From contig NMRB01001284.1 in assembly GCA_002633025.1 (NCBI GenBank), positions 78,770-142,769 of the forward strand: a stretch of 64,000 bases of DNA. The letters are read 5' to 3'. Source of the stretch: Notospermus geniculatus. Lineage: Eukaryota > Nemertea > Pilidiophora > Heteronemertea > Lineidae. Made by a program: the position numbers and the translations under genes. The notes under the pieces were generated by a model. The model worked only from the letters and a program-made list of their open reading frames with translations, was not told the DNA's origin and did not search any database. Every line of letters starts with the position of its first letter. Position 1 is the stretch's first letter. This document shows positions 31,871 through 42,167 of this stretch, in pieces.

Positions 31871-31950
31871 TAGCCTGGTTTCGATGGCCACTGTTTAGAT
31901 GGCGCTGCGTAAGCAACGCCAGCTAAACGGTGGACGACGGAACCAGGCTA
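31871..31950. mobile_element. 80-bp MITE with 10-bp target duplication
   Basis: A tiny element with ends TAGCCTGGTTTCG and CGGAACCAGGCTA, and an inner palindrome around GGCGCTGCGTAAGCAACGCC. The perfect 10-bp repeat CAATGCCCAC flanks it at 31861-31870 and 31951-31960. Duplications of 8-11 bp suggest the Mutator superfamily. Confidence 0.85.
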
Positions 31951-32212
31951 CAATGCCCACCAATATTTTCTTCAACCATGCAGGGTGATTAGAAAACAGG
32001 AACTTCAACACATAAAACTGCTGCCGTCTGCTTCCGATAGGCCTAGATTATTGCCCAAGGAGTTGGTTCCTCCAAACATATTCCCCCCACACAGACTCCC
32101 ACCAAAATGCCATCCTCTCGCCACATGCATCCTGTGAATATGTGTCGCCACGGGTACCATGCTAGTTATTACAACAACTGATTGAACATGTTCAATGTGC
32201 CTCGTCTTTCCC

Positions 32213-32483
32213 TACACTCTTAGCCAAAAAGGTTCTTTAGGGGTTCTTTGTGCCACACCAGAGGAACCCCAGGATTCTATATAGAACCTTCTGTAAAGAA
32301 TCCGAAAGGGTTCCATATAGAACCTTTCGGTCGCTAAAGAACCCATAAAGGTTCCAGTTAGAACCCTTTTCTGAGGAAAAGGTTCTGTCTGGAACCTCTA
32401 GGGGTTCTTAAACAACCCGAGGGTTCTTAAATCAGAGGGTTCTCCTGGTGTGGCACCAAAGAACCTTTTCGGCTAAGAGTGTA
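32213..32483. mobile_element. TA-target MITE of the AAAGGTTC type
   Basis: Ends TACACTCTTAGCC...GGCTAAGAGTGTA with internal repeats of AAAGGTTC/GAACCTTT. This layout is shared with a Tc1/mariner-type MITE family known from many animal genomes. TA lies at both ends. Not coding. Confidence 0.85.
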
Positions 32484-33231
32484 TCCTATATTTTTCAAGT
32501 TGTTTTACTTACCATGACCCTTCAATACCTTCCTCTTCTGCTGGCTTGTTTTAGGAGTTTTTTTGTAGACTTGGCAATTGATGGTCACCATAAACTACGA
32601 CCCCATCACGAAACTCAACTTTTAAATTCTCGGCTGCGGAAAAGTTCCTTGTCTAACGTTCATGACATTGACTCACTCCTATATTTATGCGACGCGTGTT
32701 ACAGCATGTTTTTATAATACAAATTATAACATATCTGGATGTGTTTTAAAATTAGATTTCAAACACACTCTGTGAACTATGACAGTATCTTTATTTACCC
32801 TGACCGTTTCCTTCCAATATAGTGGGTTATTTTAGGTTGAGTTCAAAACAGCGTTGAGCATTGGATGGAATTATACTGTGAACATCGCCAATATTTCTAA
32901 TATCAGCTTTTTAAAAAATCGGTGTTACCAGTGGTTGGCTTCAAACAGCAGAGCGGTTTCTAATACGAATGTAGTAGGGCACAATCGGGGTGGATCCATG
33001 ATGTGTGGGAAGCAAAAAAGCAGGTGGCTGGGAGCCTCATTAAGAGCGCCTTTCTTAGATGCAATTATAGCCCCACATCTAGTAAAAATCATGCCGTATT
33101 CACAAATCTTTCGGGCCCAATTACAGCCCCATCTAGGCATCTTATACAACTTGAGTACGGTACCGAATTCACTGTAGAATACTGTTAACATTGATTTAAT
33201 GTATGTTGAGGTGACTAGATGAAGGTTTGTC
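32484..33231. other. Gene-free stretch, nothing recognised
   Basis: No exon, RNA gene or long repeat that I can support. Confidence 0.4.
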
Positions 33232-33601
33232 CGATCAAACAGATTTTTCGTATGCATGTTGGGGGTGACTCGCGGAAGGTCTCCTTTCCAAAATGGCTGC
33301 GGTTTGATTTACAATAGCCATCAGAGCCGACAACTTGAAATCAGAGTCTGTGGTTTTATGAGGGAGAACCGTTGGCCCGATCAAACTGATTTTCTTACGT
33401 GGGTTGGGGGTGACTAATAAAAGGTTACTTAAAAATGGCCACGTTTCGATTTACACAATTGTCGCCAGAGCCGCCATCTTGAAATTAGATTCCGCTGCTC
33501 TCAGGGAAAACTATTTGCCCGATCATGGTTTTTTGTTTGGGTGTAGGGGTGACAAGAGGAAGGTTACTTTCCAAAATGGCCGCGTTTTGATTTACAATAT
33601 G
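33232..33601. repeat. ~145-bp tandem repeat, about 2.5 units
   Basis: Units begin near 33232, 33378 and 33520 with GATCAAACAGATTTTTCGTA-like sequence and share the phrases GGGGGTGACT and CCAAAATGGC. The copies are diverged. Confidence 0.75.
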
Positions 33602-33712
33602 TGACCCGCTCTGGCAAAACCAGGCGCATGTCGCTCTTACCTTGGCCAGTTTCAATATTGTCTGCCTATTATGAAATCTGAAAGAATCTATTTCTTCCAT
33701 TCTCCCCGTTAG
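33602..33712. mobile_element. Fragment related to the GTGACCCG MITE at 57730
   Basis: Begins TGTGACCCG and contains ATTGTCTGCC(T/C)ATTATGAAAT, like 57730-57935. The right end is missing, so this is a partial copy. Confidence 0.5.
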
Positions 33713-33759
33713 ATCCCCTTAGTCCTCACTTACCACCCTGGACTGCCAGACAGTAGACA

Positions 33760-33933
33760 TCTCTGCGATCACACGCCGTTTCTTGCCAATACTTCATTTG
33801 AACCCCTCAACGAAGGAATGCTGCCCTGAGCCACCCCTCATTGCACCCCGGAGACCCAAAAATCTCTGTGATGTGCTTGTTAAAGCTGAGGTCCCCACCC
33901 CGGACATCCCCACCCCGGACATCCCCACCCCGG
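33760..33933 (+). pseudogene. Penelope-like element, RT/linker fragment (5' half)
   Basis: In one frame the sequence reads PLIAPRRPKNLCDVLVKAEV. This matches the conserved R-P-K-N-L-x-D-x-L-V signature between the reverse transcriptase and the GIY-YIG endonuclease of Penelope-like retroelements. Sequence further upstream is lost or scrambled. A 15-bp tandem repeat (ACATCCCCACCCCGG) lies at its end, where the LINE begins. The endonuclease half resumes at 40383. Confidence 0.7.
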
Positions 33934-34040
33934 CTTGACGTCACGCTAATGGCGGGAGAGGAACGCCATTGCTCATGTTGCTAAAATTTTCGCATTTTCT
34001 GCTTGATCCGTGAAGCTGTGCTTCATTATATGTTATCAAG

Positions 34041-36448
34041 ATGGATCATGAGACTATAGAGAACCTAGAAATCCTAGGGAAGATGGGGATTTAGCACAGT
34101 GGTGTGCACGCTTTCCCTCAATGCTGGCGGTGTTGCCTTATGTGGAGGCGTGGGTTCGAATCCCGGTACTGTCGATAGGCATACTGACCAACATAGCAGA
34201 CCTATGAGGATTAGAAATCCTAGGTTTATCGAAAGATTCAGACAAGATTGAGGTGAGAGAAGCGTATAAACGCCTGGCCCTGATCTGGCACCCCGACAAA
34301 GATGGCGGCGATGGCGCCAAGTTTCAACTCATAAACAATGCCTACGTCCAGTTATCGAATCTACCAGACAAATTAGGCCTACTTTCGAACAACTCATCGT
34401 CTTCCCTCAAAAAAGACAATGACTTTGTCATCGAGACGAAAGAAAAAGGATGTTCTATAGTTGCCGACATAAATCCTAAGCTCGTTGAAAAGTGGATTTC
34501 ACTGTGCAAATTGATGTATGGCCCTCCACAGGATCTAGGGGACAATGGCGTCAAATTCTCATCAGCTTTTGTCATCTGTGAGCCGGATGAAAACCGTGCC
34601 ACCAAGGACTCGAAGCCTGTCAAAATGGGAACGATTCATATCACGATATACTCCTCAACAGCGAGAATGCATGTGCAGGGCAATTCCTATATTCTTTGGT
34701 ACATCGAGCATCTTCCTCACATGTTGGCGTATGTGATGAACGACGTTGCACTGCCGCGCACCATCACGGGTGCAAAAAATGCTGCCATTTCTGTGGAAAG
34801 TGGGAAGAAACGTTCCTGTCCAACCTGTGAAAACCCAGACTCTGACTCCATGATTCAGTGCTCGTACTGTAAGTCTTGGATTCACTACGAGTGTACTGGT
34901 ATGTCAAAAAGTGACCTTCAGCCTTACGTTACAAACTCAAGGAAAAAGTTTCGTTGTGGCTCTTGTGGCAGTAAGAAAGGTAGCAATGGTAACAAAAAAG
35001 ACAAGGCCATCTCAAGCATTGACAATGTGGACTCTGGTGCAGCACGCCAATCCTCAACTGCTGAATCTAGTCAGCTAGCGGACACGAGTCATCTAGCAAC
35101 AAAGGATGATGTTCAGCGATTGGAGAGCAACTTGGTCGCATGTATTGACAAGTTGTATGCAGCTATCTCAATGTCTTCACGTAACGTACAGTCTAACAAT
35201 TCGAATGAGTGTAATGGAAGTTCCAATCCTGGGGGTGCAATGACGAATTCATCTACTGCCAGGGTAGACGTGGACATTCAAACCGATGACGTCCCATGCA
35301 AACACTGCGACAAAGAAAAGGCCAAACTTGCAAACGCTCTGTTTCAGGCAGAGATGAACTTGTCTGCTCAGACCAACACATTGTCACATGAACTTCAAAT
35401 GTCTAAGCAGAAGATTCGAGTCCTAGAACAGCAGAACTCTAGTTGAACCAAAGAGATTGAAACACTCTTGGCTAGACTGAAGCCCAAGGAAGATCAAATA
35501 GCGGCACTGGAAGATAAATGCAATTCTCTGTCAACGAAACTTGGAGTTGCACAAGATGAGATTATATCCCTCAAATTGCATGCCTCGCGAGTGGATGATA
35601 GTCTCCTCTACTCAGATGTCGTCAAAAGCACACCTCTTCAAACGAATCATCATGATGATACTCCTGATCCGAAGAAGACGGTTCTGTTGGTTGGTTCCTC
35701 CCAAATTAAGGGGATCAGAGAGGAATGGCTATCCAGGGACTTCTGCACTGAAAAGAAGATTGCCTACACGTCTGAAGAAGCGCGAACGGTAATCGACGAA
35801 CTTGATGACTCGCTGCCACCACACGCTGTGGCCTTTCACATCATAACTAATGATGTAAAGGAAGATTACAGTTACATCGTTTCAGAAAATATCTCTGAAC
35901 TTGTAAAAGCAACGCAAAGGAAATTTCCTTCCACCAAGGTGGTGGTCTCCTTGGCACCGGAGAGGGACGATGATCCAGGATGGAAAAAGCGTTGTCAAGC
36001 GGTCAATACTCTGCTGTGGGAAAGATATGAATGTGAGAATTCAGTCACTCTTTGTGATAACCAGAACATTACGTGTGAGTCGGGTCACATCTCGCATAGG
36101 GATGGTGTCCATCTGACCAGATCAGGTACAAGCCGGCTGGCTGCGAATCTGAAAGACTGTCTCTACAATGTACTCGAGATTCCAAGGAAGAGTGATCACT
36201 ACCACAACTATAAACGTGACAGAAGAAACCGACGAACCCGGGAAGACTCCACCTGGAATGACGATTATCGGGATACAAGATATGGATCTGGGTTCCATCG
36301 TGATCGTAGCCTTGGTCAACATGAACAGGATCAACATGGATACTACTGTGATGGACGTAACAACAGGTCACGAGCGAGAACCTACTCCAACAGGAATTAT
36401 ATTCAGAATTCGGAGTGGAACAGGAGCGAACCTCGCCTTGGTTATTAA
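34041..36448 (+). pseudogene. LINE ORF1: J-domain, PHD finger, coiled coil, SGNH hydrolase; broken
   Basis: Starts at ATG 34041. The first 38 bases continue at 34225 if the 146-bp SINE-plus-duplication is ignored. Modules in order: a J-domain with the HPDK motif (about 34065-34350); a region with HITIYSSTARMHVQGNSYI; a PHD-type zinc finger (34814-34970, C4HC3 spacing with CxxC, HYEC and CGSC); a Ser/Thr-rich linker; and a coiled coil interrupted by one in-frame TGA at 35444-35446. Then follow an SGNH-hydrolase-like domain (VLLVGSSQIKG from 35675, catalytic Asp/His in DGVHLTRSG near 36105) and an Arg/Tyr-rich basic tail. PHD and esterase modules are known in CR1-type ORF1 proteins, where they are thought to act in RNP assembly. 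A J-domain is not one I know there. Two lesions make this copy non-functional. Confidence 0.85.
34079..34211 (+). mobile_element. tRNA-headed SINE inside the J-domain
   Basis: A 133-bp insertion with RNA polymerase III box A (TAGCACAGTGG) and box B (GGTTCGAATCC) at tRNA-like spacing. It is flanked by a perfect 13-bp direct repeat, TAGAAATCCTAGG, at 34066-34078 and 34212-34224. It introduces stops in ORF1. The duplication length fits LINE-mediated insertion. Confidence 0.9.
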
Positions 36449-36471
36449 TGACAAATTTTGTGCAATAACTT

Positions 36472-39400
36472 ATGCCCAAGTCGTATAAATGGTACAATAG
36501 ACAGGTCACACAGAATGGCCTAACAGTCGGTTGCTGGAACATTAATGGGCTAATTTCAAAAGATTACAATAAACTGAAAGACAAATCTTTCCTTAAGGAA
36601 ATTAACTCCTTAGATATTGTCGGGATAGTGGAAGCACACATTGATGTCTCTGCAGATGTTTCAATCATAGGGTATGAAGCATTCCCAATCTGTAGGAAAA
36701 GAGCCAATAATGCGACTCGTGACCATGGTGGCATAATAATCTATATGAAACAATCATTAAGAAATGGAGTTCAAATCTTAAAGAACTCAAATACAAATTA
36801 TCAGTGGATTGTACTGAAAAAAGGCTTCTTTCATCTAGACAGAGACATCTATGTTTGTTTCTCACATATCCCTCCAGCATCTTCGAGTTACTCGAATAAA
36901 TTGGACTATGATATTCTCAATCTTATTGAAACGGACTGTGCTCTTTTTTCTGATAAAGGAGAGATTATGTTACTGGGCGATTTCAATGCCAAAACTAAGA
37001 ACGGTGCTGACTTTATCGTTGATGATGACAATGATGGTTTCATTCCATCACCATGTGATTATCCAATTGACAAACTCATTCCGCACAGATTTTCTCAGGA
37101 TCAGCATGACATTTGTGCTAGGGGCAAATCCCTTTTAGAAATGTGCATTTCTGCTCAATTAAGAATTTTGAACGGTAGAGCATTTGGAGACTCATTGGGC
37201 AAATACACGTATCACGGTCTATATAGCAGTAGTGTGATTGACTATTGTATTGTTTCAGAGAATTTATTGCCCTCAATCTTGTACTTTGGTGTTAACAATC
37301 TTAGGAGGTCATTATCTGACCACTGTAAGATCTCCACACGAATTATGGCTTCTTGGACTCCTGATGTTGAAAGTGAAATTGATGGAAAACCTGATCATAA
37401 CTATGTTCGAACACAGGAGGGTTTCAAATACGACAAAATGTCCTCTACTGGTTTTCAGAGGGCTCTTAATAGCCCTGTGGTTCAGAAACTAATTAATGAC
37501 TTGAAAGAAAGGATGTCCTCAATTGATAACAACAGTGTTTCTTGTAACACTAACAGTCTGGTTCAAGATCTTAATGACATTTTACTAAAGGCTGCTGAAA
37601 TGAGTCTAACGAAACGTTCCAATACCGGTAGCAGTAGGCATAAGACTGAAGCATCTAAGAAATGGTTTGTTACAACTTTAAAAATGCAGAGGAAAAAAAT
37701 TGATGATATTAGTGCCATGCTATCGAGATATCCATATGACCGACATCTACGCTCCCTTCTTTTTAAGCTGCTGAAGGAATATAAAAAATCAGTTAAATTC
37801 TGGAAGAAAAAATATTTTAAAGATCTAACTGATAAATTAGATCGCATGAAGGAAAATGACCCTTCTCAATACTGGAAAATATTAAAGTTGATGAAAAACG
37901 ACAGTGAGGAAACTAAAAAAGATACCTCTAAGGTTCCACTTCATAAATGGGAAGAACACTTCAGAAAATTGAATTCTATAGATGATCATTCTGACATAAA
38001 GTCTACTAATGAGCAGTTGTGGAATCTTTTTAATTCAGATTTTATCTCGCATAGTCAAGGCAGCAATGGAGAACAGAATGTCAGTATCCTGAATAGTGAA
38101 ATCTCAAATGATGAAATCTTAAAAGCCATTCAGTCTCTCAAACGTGGCAAAGCTTGTGGTTTGGACTTAATTAGTGGTGAAATGTTGAAAGACAGTGCCA
38201 GACTACTACTCCCTTGTCTAAATAAATTATTTAATTATATTTTCAATAACGCAGATTATCCAGATCTATGGAAAACTGGGTACATCACACCCATATTTAA
38301 ATCAGGAGATGTTTCAGATCCTTCAAATTATAGAGGAATTGCTGTCTCTAGCGTGCTAGGAAAAGTGTATAACATCATACTCAATAAGCGTTTAGACAAA
38401 TTTCTGATAGAAAATAATGTGATTGATCCCTCTCAAATAGGATTTACCAAAGGCTCTAGAACATCAGACCACATGCTAGTTTTAAAAACTCTCATAGAAA
38501 AATATACAAAAAAATCAAGTGGAAGACTTTACACTTGCTTTGTGGATTTCCGTAAAGCCTTCGACACGGTTCTCCACCCTGCACTTTTATTGAAATTAAA
38601 GAAAATAAATGTGGATGGGAAATTTTTAAACAATATGGCCTCTTTGTATAAAGATACCTGCCTATGTGTGAAATCAGGAGATAGGCTTTCAGATAAATTT
38701 AAATCAGAGAGAGGAGTCCGTCAAGGTGACGTTTTAAGTCCAAATCTTTTTAAAATTTTTATTAATGACATAGTTTCATATTTTGATTCTCAATGCATGC
38801 CGGTTAAATTATGTGATACTCTATTGCACTGCCTAATGTATGCAGATGATCTTGTGCTACTCTCTGAATCCAAAGATGGTCTCCAGAAAATGCTGGATAG
38901 ATTGGCTAACTTCTGCAAAAAATGGGGTCTTGATATCAATACCAACAAAACTAAAATTATGATTTTCAACAAGAGTGGTAGAAAATTAATTCAGGGCTCT
39001 AACTTCACTTTCAATGGGGAATTACTGGAATCAGTTGATAGATATAGATATTTAGGAATTCTCTTCCAGCCCTCTGGATCTTTTTCACGAGCGAAAGATG
39101 ACCTTTTCCAGAGAGGTCTGAAGGCTTTCCACAAGGTCTGCCGTTCATTCGGCACTGTTTACCCTAGCATCAAAACCCTTTTACACATTTTCGATCATAC
39201 TATCTTACCTGTAATCATTTATGGATCTGAAATATGGGGAACTTTTAATCCAGCATCTGCCAAAATTAGAAGGTGCAATGATTGTCATTTATTAAAAGCA
39301 TATGAAGGCAATCATGTAGATAAATTACATATGAAATTTGGGAAATACATCCTACAGGTAAACAAGACTGCCTCAAATAATGCTGTATTAGGGGAGCTTG

Positions 39401-40134
39401 GCAGGCACCCTCTTTATATCGAAATAGCTAAAAGAGTTATCTCCTATTGGCACAGTTTGGAAACCCTTGAGAATAAAAATTTACTTAGAGTCGCCTTAAT
39501 TGAAAGTAAAAAGTTACATGAAGATGGCTTTAATTCATGGTTTTCTACTGTCGATTTCATCTTATCTTACGTGGATTTAGATTCCTGTAAGAAAATTACT
39601 GAAAAACCTCAAACCATAACAAAAACATTACTGATTAAAAGACTATATAAAAGCTTAAAGGAACAGCATGAATCGTACTGGAGAAGAGTAATTTCTGATG
39701 ATACTTCAAACAGGAAAAACGCCGGAAATAAGCTAAGAACTTACAGACTTTTTAAATGCGACTTTAGTTATGAAAATTATCTTACTGTGGTAAAAAATCC
39801 TAATTTTAGAAAAGCCATGACTAAATTTAGAATCAGTGCACACGATCTGGCTATTGAGAGAGACCGATACAGGGGTCTTGCTCCGGAAGAGAGACTATGT
39901 GTCCACTGTTCTACGAACGAAGTAGAGGATGAACTCCATTTTCTTACTGCATGTCCTAAATTTTCAACTCTGAGAAAGGAACTCTTCAACAAAATTTCTG
40001 CTACCGGCATTTCTAAACATTTTGAAAATCTAGATTATTCCAATAAATTTATTTGGCTTATGTCATGTGAAGACAAAACAGTCTGTAACCTTGTGGCAGA
40101 ATTCATTTACAACTGCTTCAACATGAGAGCCTAA
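36472..40134 (+). CDS. LINE ORF2: endonuclease and reverse transcriptase
   Basis: An intact 1220-residue frame. The N-terminal apurinic-like endonuclease shows GCWNINGL, an EAH motif, LLGDFNA, VIDYCIVS and LSDHCKI. The reverse transcriptase follows, with PIFKSGDVSDPSNYRGIAV, GFTKGSRTSDH, CFVDFRKAFDTV, GVRQGDVLSPNLF and the catalytic YADD near 38840. A C-terminal region has a Cys/His motif, CVHCSTNEVEDELHFLTACP. Together these nick the target and copy the LINE RNA in place. All key catalytic residues are present and there is no stop, so ORF2 may still be functional even though ORF1 is broken. Its ATG lies 23 bp after the ORF1 stop. Confidence 0.97.
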   Translation: MPKSYKWYNRQVTQNGLTVGCWNINGLISKDYNKLKDKSFLKEINSLDIVGIVEAHIDVSADVSIIGYEAFPICRKRANNATRDHGGIIIYMKQSLRNGVQILKNSNTNYQWIVLKKGFFHLDRDIYVCFSHIPPASSSYSNKLDYDILNLIETDCALFSDKGEIMLLGDFNAKTKNGADFIVDDDNDGFIPSPCDYPIDKLIPHRFSQDQHDICARGKSLLEMCISAQLRILNGRAFGDSLGKYTYHGLYSSSVIDYCIVSENLLPSILYFGVNNLRRSLSDHCKISTRIMASWTPDVESEIDGKPDHNYVRTQEGFKYDKMSSTGFQRALNSPVVQKLINDLKERMSSIDNNSVSCNTNSLVQDLNDILLKAAEMSLTKRSNTGSSRHKTEASKKWFVTTLKMQRKKIDDISAMLSRYPYDRHLRSLLFKLLKEYKKSVKFWKKKYFKDLTDKLDRMKENDPSQYWKILKLMKNDSEETKKDTSKVPLHKWEEHFRKLNSIDDHSDIKSTNEQLWNLFNSDFISHSQGSNGEQNVSILNSEISNDEILKAIQSLKRGKACGLDLISGEMLKDSARLLLPCLNKLFNYIFNNADYPDLWKTGYITPIFKSGDVSDPSNYRGIAVSSVLGKVYNIILNKRLDKFLIENNVIDPSQIGFTKGSRTSDHMLVLKTLIEKYTKKSSGRLYTCFVDFRKAFDTVLHPALLLKLKKINVDGKFLNNMASLYKDTCLCVKSGDRLSDKFKSERGVRQGDVLSPNLFKIFINDIVSYFDSQCMPVKLCDTLLHCLMYADDLVLLSESKDGLQKMLDRLANFCKKWGLDINTNKTKIMIFNKSGRKLIQGSNFTFNGELLESVDRYRYLGILFQPSGSFSRAKDDLFQRGLKAFHKVCRSFGTVYPSIKTLLHIFDHTILPVIIYGSEIWGTFNPASAKIRRCNDCHLLKAYEGNHVDKLHMKFGKYILQVNKTASNNAVLGELGRHPLYIEIAKRVISYWHSLETLENKNLLRVALIESKKLHEDGFNSWFSTVDFILSYVDLDSCKKITEKPQTITKTLLIKRLYKSLKEQHESYWRRVISDDTSNRKNAGNKLRTYRLFKCDFSYENYLTVVKNPNFRKAMTKFRISAHDLAIERDRYRGLAPEERLCVHCSTNEVEDELHFLTACPKFSTLRKELFNKISATGISKHFENLDYSNKFIWLMSCEDKTVCNLVAEFIYNCFNMRA

Positions 40135-40382
40135 TACTCAAACATTCATACCACATCACAGATACTTGAACCAGACTGTTTCATTTCTTATTTACTATGT
40201 TGAATTGTTTTATTTATTGTATGTCGTGATTAATTGTTCACCTCATTTATAACCTCTTTGGCTTTTCTAAGCCTCTTCATATCTCCAATCAAAATCCTGT
40301 ACATTTTGTAATTCCATCCTATACCCCTAGAGGGTTTGTGATTTCAATAAATATTTCTATTTCTATTTCTATTTCATCCAAC

Positions 40383-40690
40383 AGGCTAAGCCCACTTGTT
40401 ACCCATGCTCGAGGAAAGGACCTAAGAGGGGTCGGAAATGTGAACTCTGCATCTCCTTACCATCCCAGTCCCACATCACTAGCTCCTACACGGGAAGGTC
40501 CCATCAACGTCGCCTGAGGAGCCACACGGATTGTGACAGAAAAAAATGTTGTCTACTGCATCACCTGCACCAGATGCTCCACAATCAACCAGTACGTCGG
40601 ACTGACCATGTGTTTCCGTAGAAGGATAAACAATCACAAATCCAACATCAGACGAGGGATAGGGGATGACCGTTACTGCTCGTTACTCTA
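40383..40690 (+). pseudogene. Penelope-like element, GIY-YIG endonuclease fragment
   Basis: Reads CSRKGPKRGRKCELC, then, after a one-base shift in a run of seven A near 40545, KNVVYCITCTRC...QYVGLT...FRRRINNHKSNIRRG. This is the cysteine-rich linker and GIY-YIG endonuclease of a Penelope-like element, the continuation of 33760-33933 across the LINE. The catalytic-site GIY is represented by VVYCI...QYVGLT. Truncated after about 95 residues. Confidence 0.8.
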
Positions 40691-40849
40691 TAATGGCGAG
40701 TTCTTATATAGCGCTCCATAGCGTATTACGCTCTCTAAGCGCTTCACACATTATTACCCCAGCCTATGATTCAGAAACCTTTCTGTAGAAACCAAAGGGC
40801 AGCCACAATATAGCGCACACGATGGACATTTCAGGCCAGTTGAGAGTCA

Positions 40850-41040
40850 GGCGCGGATCCAGAGGGGGGCCGAGGGGGCCGCGGCCCCCCTATTTTTGGA
40901 AGACCAACAAAAAATGGGTCAATAACTCCGAAAAAATGAGCAAATAGATGAGGAAATCATGCCTTCCAGATGCTTGGAAATCGTATAAGCGCATCTAGAA
41001 TTCAACATTTTCTGGGGGAGGCCCCCCAGACCCCCGTCGT
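40850..41040. mobile_element. Partial copy of the GCGCGGATCCAG MITE
   Basis: Starts AGGCGCGGATCCAGAGGGGG and contains TTTTCTGGGGGAGGCCCCCC, as in 24370-24644. The right terminus is missing. Confidence 0.75.
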
Positions 41041-41825
41041 GGCCTTTGCGACTCCGTCGGCCTGCGGCTGACTGATTTGACAGACCGTGTATCCTCTTTC
41101 TTTCCTACCAATTTGGTAACCTCTTTTTTGTTTTCCACCGTTAATAGCCACTTTACACAGTTCCTAACATACTAAAATGTGCATTACAGCATTGCCTGCA
41201 GTCATGTTCACGTACATGCAGCCTACATTTGAGAGACCTTCCTTAAGTATAACACTCAAGAAATCTGGGAAACCCCTTGAATAGTGAAATTTCATTGGCT
41301 GAACCACAATTCCTGGAAATACTTTAGTTAAGGGTTGCCCTTAGCTGAGTATGTCCTTAGTTTGTTCTATGCATACACCTTAAGTATGGCACTTGGTGAA
41401 GTGAAATCCTTAGACTTTAAGGGTAAGTTTTACACTTAACTTAAGGAAGTTTTATGCATATGGCCCCTGAAGTTCACTGTACTGGAGACATGTCCGGATG
41501 AGACGACCCTCCTCTTAACAGAGTTGCGGTGGATGTGGACCCTTAAAATCATCACCCCCCTCAGGTATCAACACCAGATGCTGAGTTTTTGATAACCCCA
41601 GTCTTATTGTCAGGGCCAAAAAGTTTGGCATTCGGTTCCTTCCTCTTTTTCCCCTCAGTAGGCCTTATTTTTTCTTCGAGTATGGAGAGAAAGTGGCTCT
41701 ATTTCTGGTGTAAGCCTTTTTCTTCCATTGCCCTTTCCCTATTCGTTTTGTTGGCCAGGGATTTGCATTTGCCGTTCACGCAGCCTTTCCGTCTATCTAT
41801 TTATCTTTTACTGACGCCGAATCGG
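41041..41825. other. Gene-free stretch, nothing firmly recognised
   Basis: Contains words resembling the CTTAAG-type palindromic repeats (41250-41470) but no clear pair of ends. Confidence 0.4.
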
Positions 41826-41829
41826 TTAA

Positions 41830-42163
41830 AGGGAGACTCCACTCATTGTAAACTTGTAAATTTTTATCAATCCATGTAGACTATTGCCATGAGTTGTGAT
41901 GTCACAAGTGTCAATAGGCTGACGACCCTTGTAGTGAATGAGCTAGTACTGTGACTGCCCAGGCCTATTGGTTGTACCTTCATAAATATGCATTCAGCAC
42001 TGATGACATCACGAGTGCTGTGCAATGGTCCCCTTGGGATCCAATTAAAATACTTAAAATGATGAGTTTCCTGATTTTAAAAAAAATACGACATGTTGCG
42101 GATATCAGTGGATTTGAATGTATTAACGATATTTCAAAAATTCAAAATGAGTGGAGTATCCCT
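41830..42163. mobile_element. Kolobok-like MITE (TTAA target)
   Basis: The ends are AGGGAGACTCCACTCA and TGAGTGGAGTATCCCT, flanked by TTAA at 41826-41829 and 42164-42167. Kolobok-type elements use TTAA and often start AGGG. The interior is not coding. Confidence 0.75.
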
Positions 42164-42167
42164 TTAA

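Larger units (their letters stand above)
33934..40378 (+). mobile_element. Near-complete CR1/L2-group LINE
   Basis: Non-LTR retrotransposon of about 6.4 kb: a ~105-bp leader, ORF1 (34041-36448), a 23-bp gap, ORF2 (36472-40134), and a ~240-bp 3' region with AATAAA at 40346 and a tail of ATTTCT units. It is inserted into a Penelope-like element. The microsatellite-like tail, apurinic-type endonuclease and ORF1 with PHD and SGNH modules place it in the wider CR1/L2 group. The exact clade (for example Crack or Daphne) needs a tree. The 5' boundary is approximate and no unambiguous target duplication was found. Confidence 0.9.

Noticed and set aside
34084-34175. Functional tRNA gene
   Set aside because: Boxes A and B are present but acceptor-stem pairing is not, and the unit is flanked by a target duplication, so it is a SINE.
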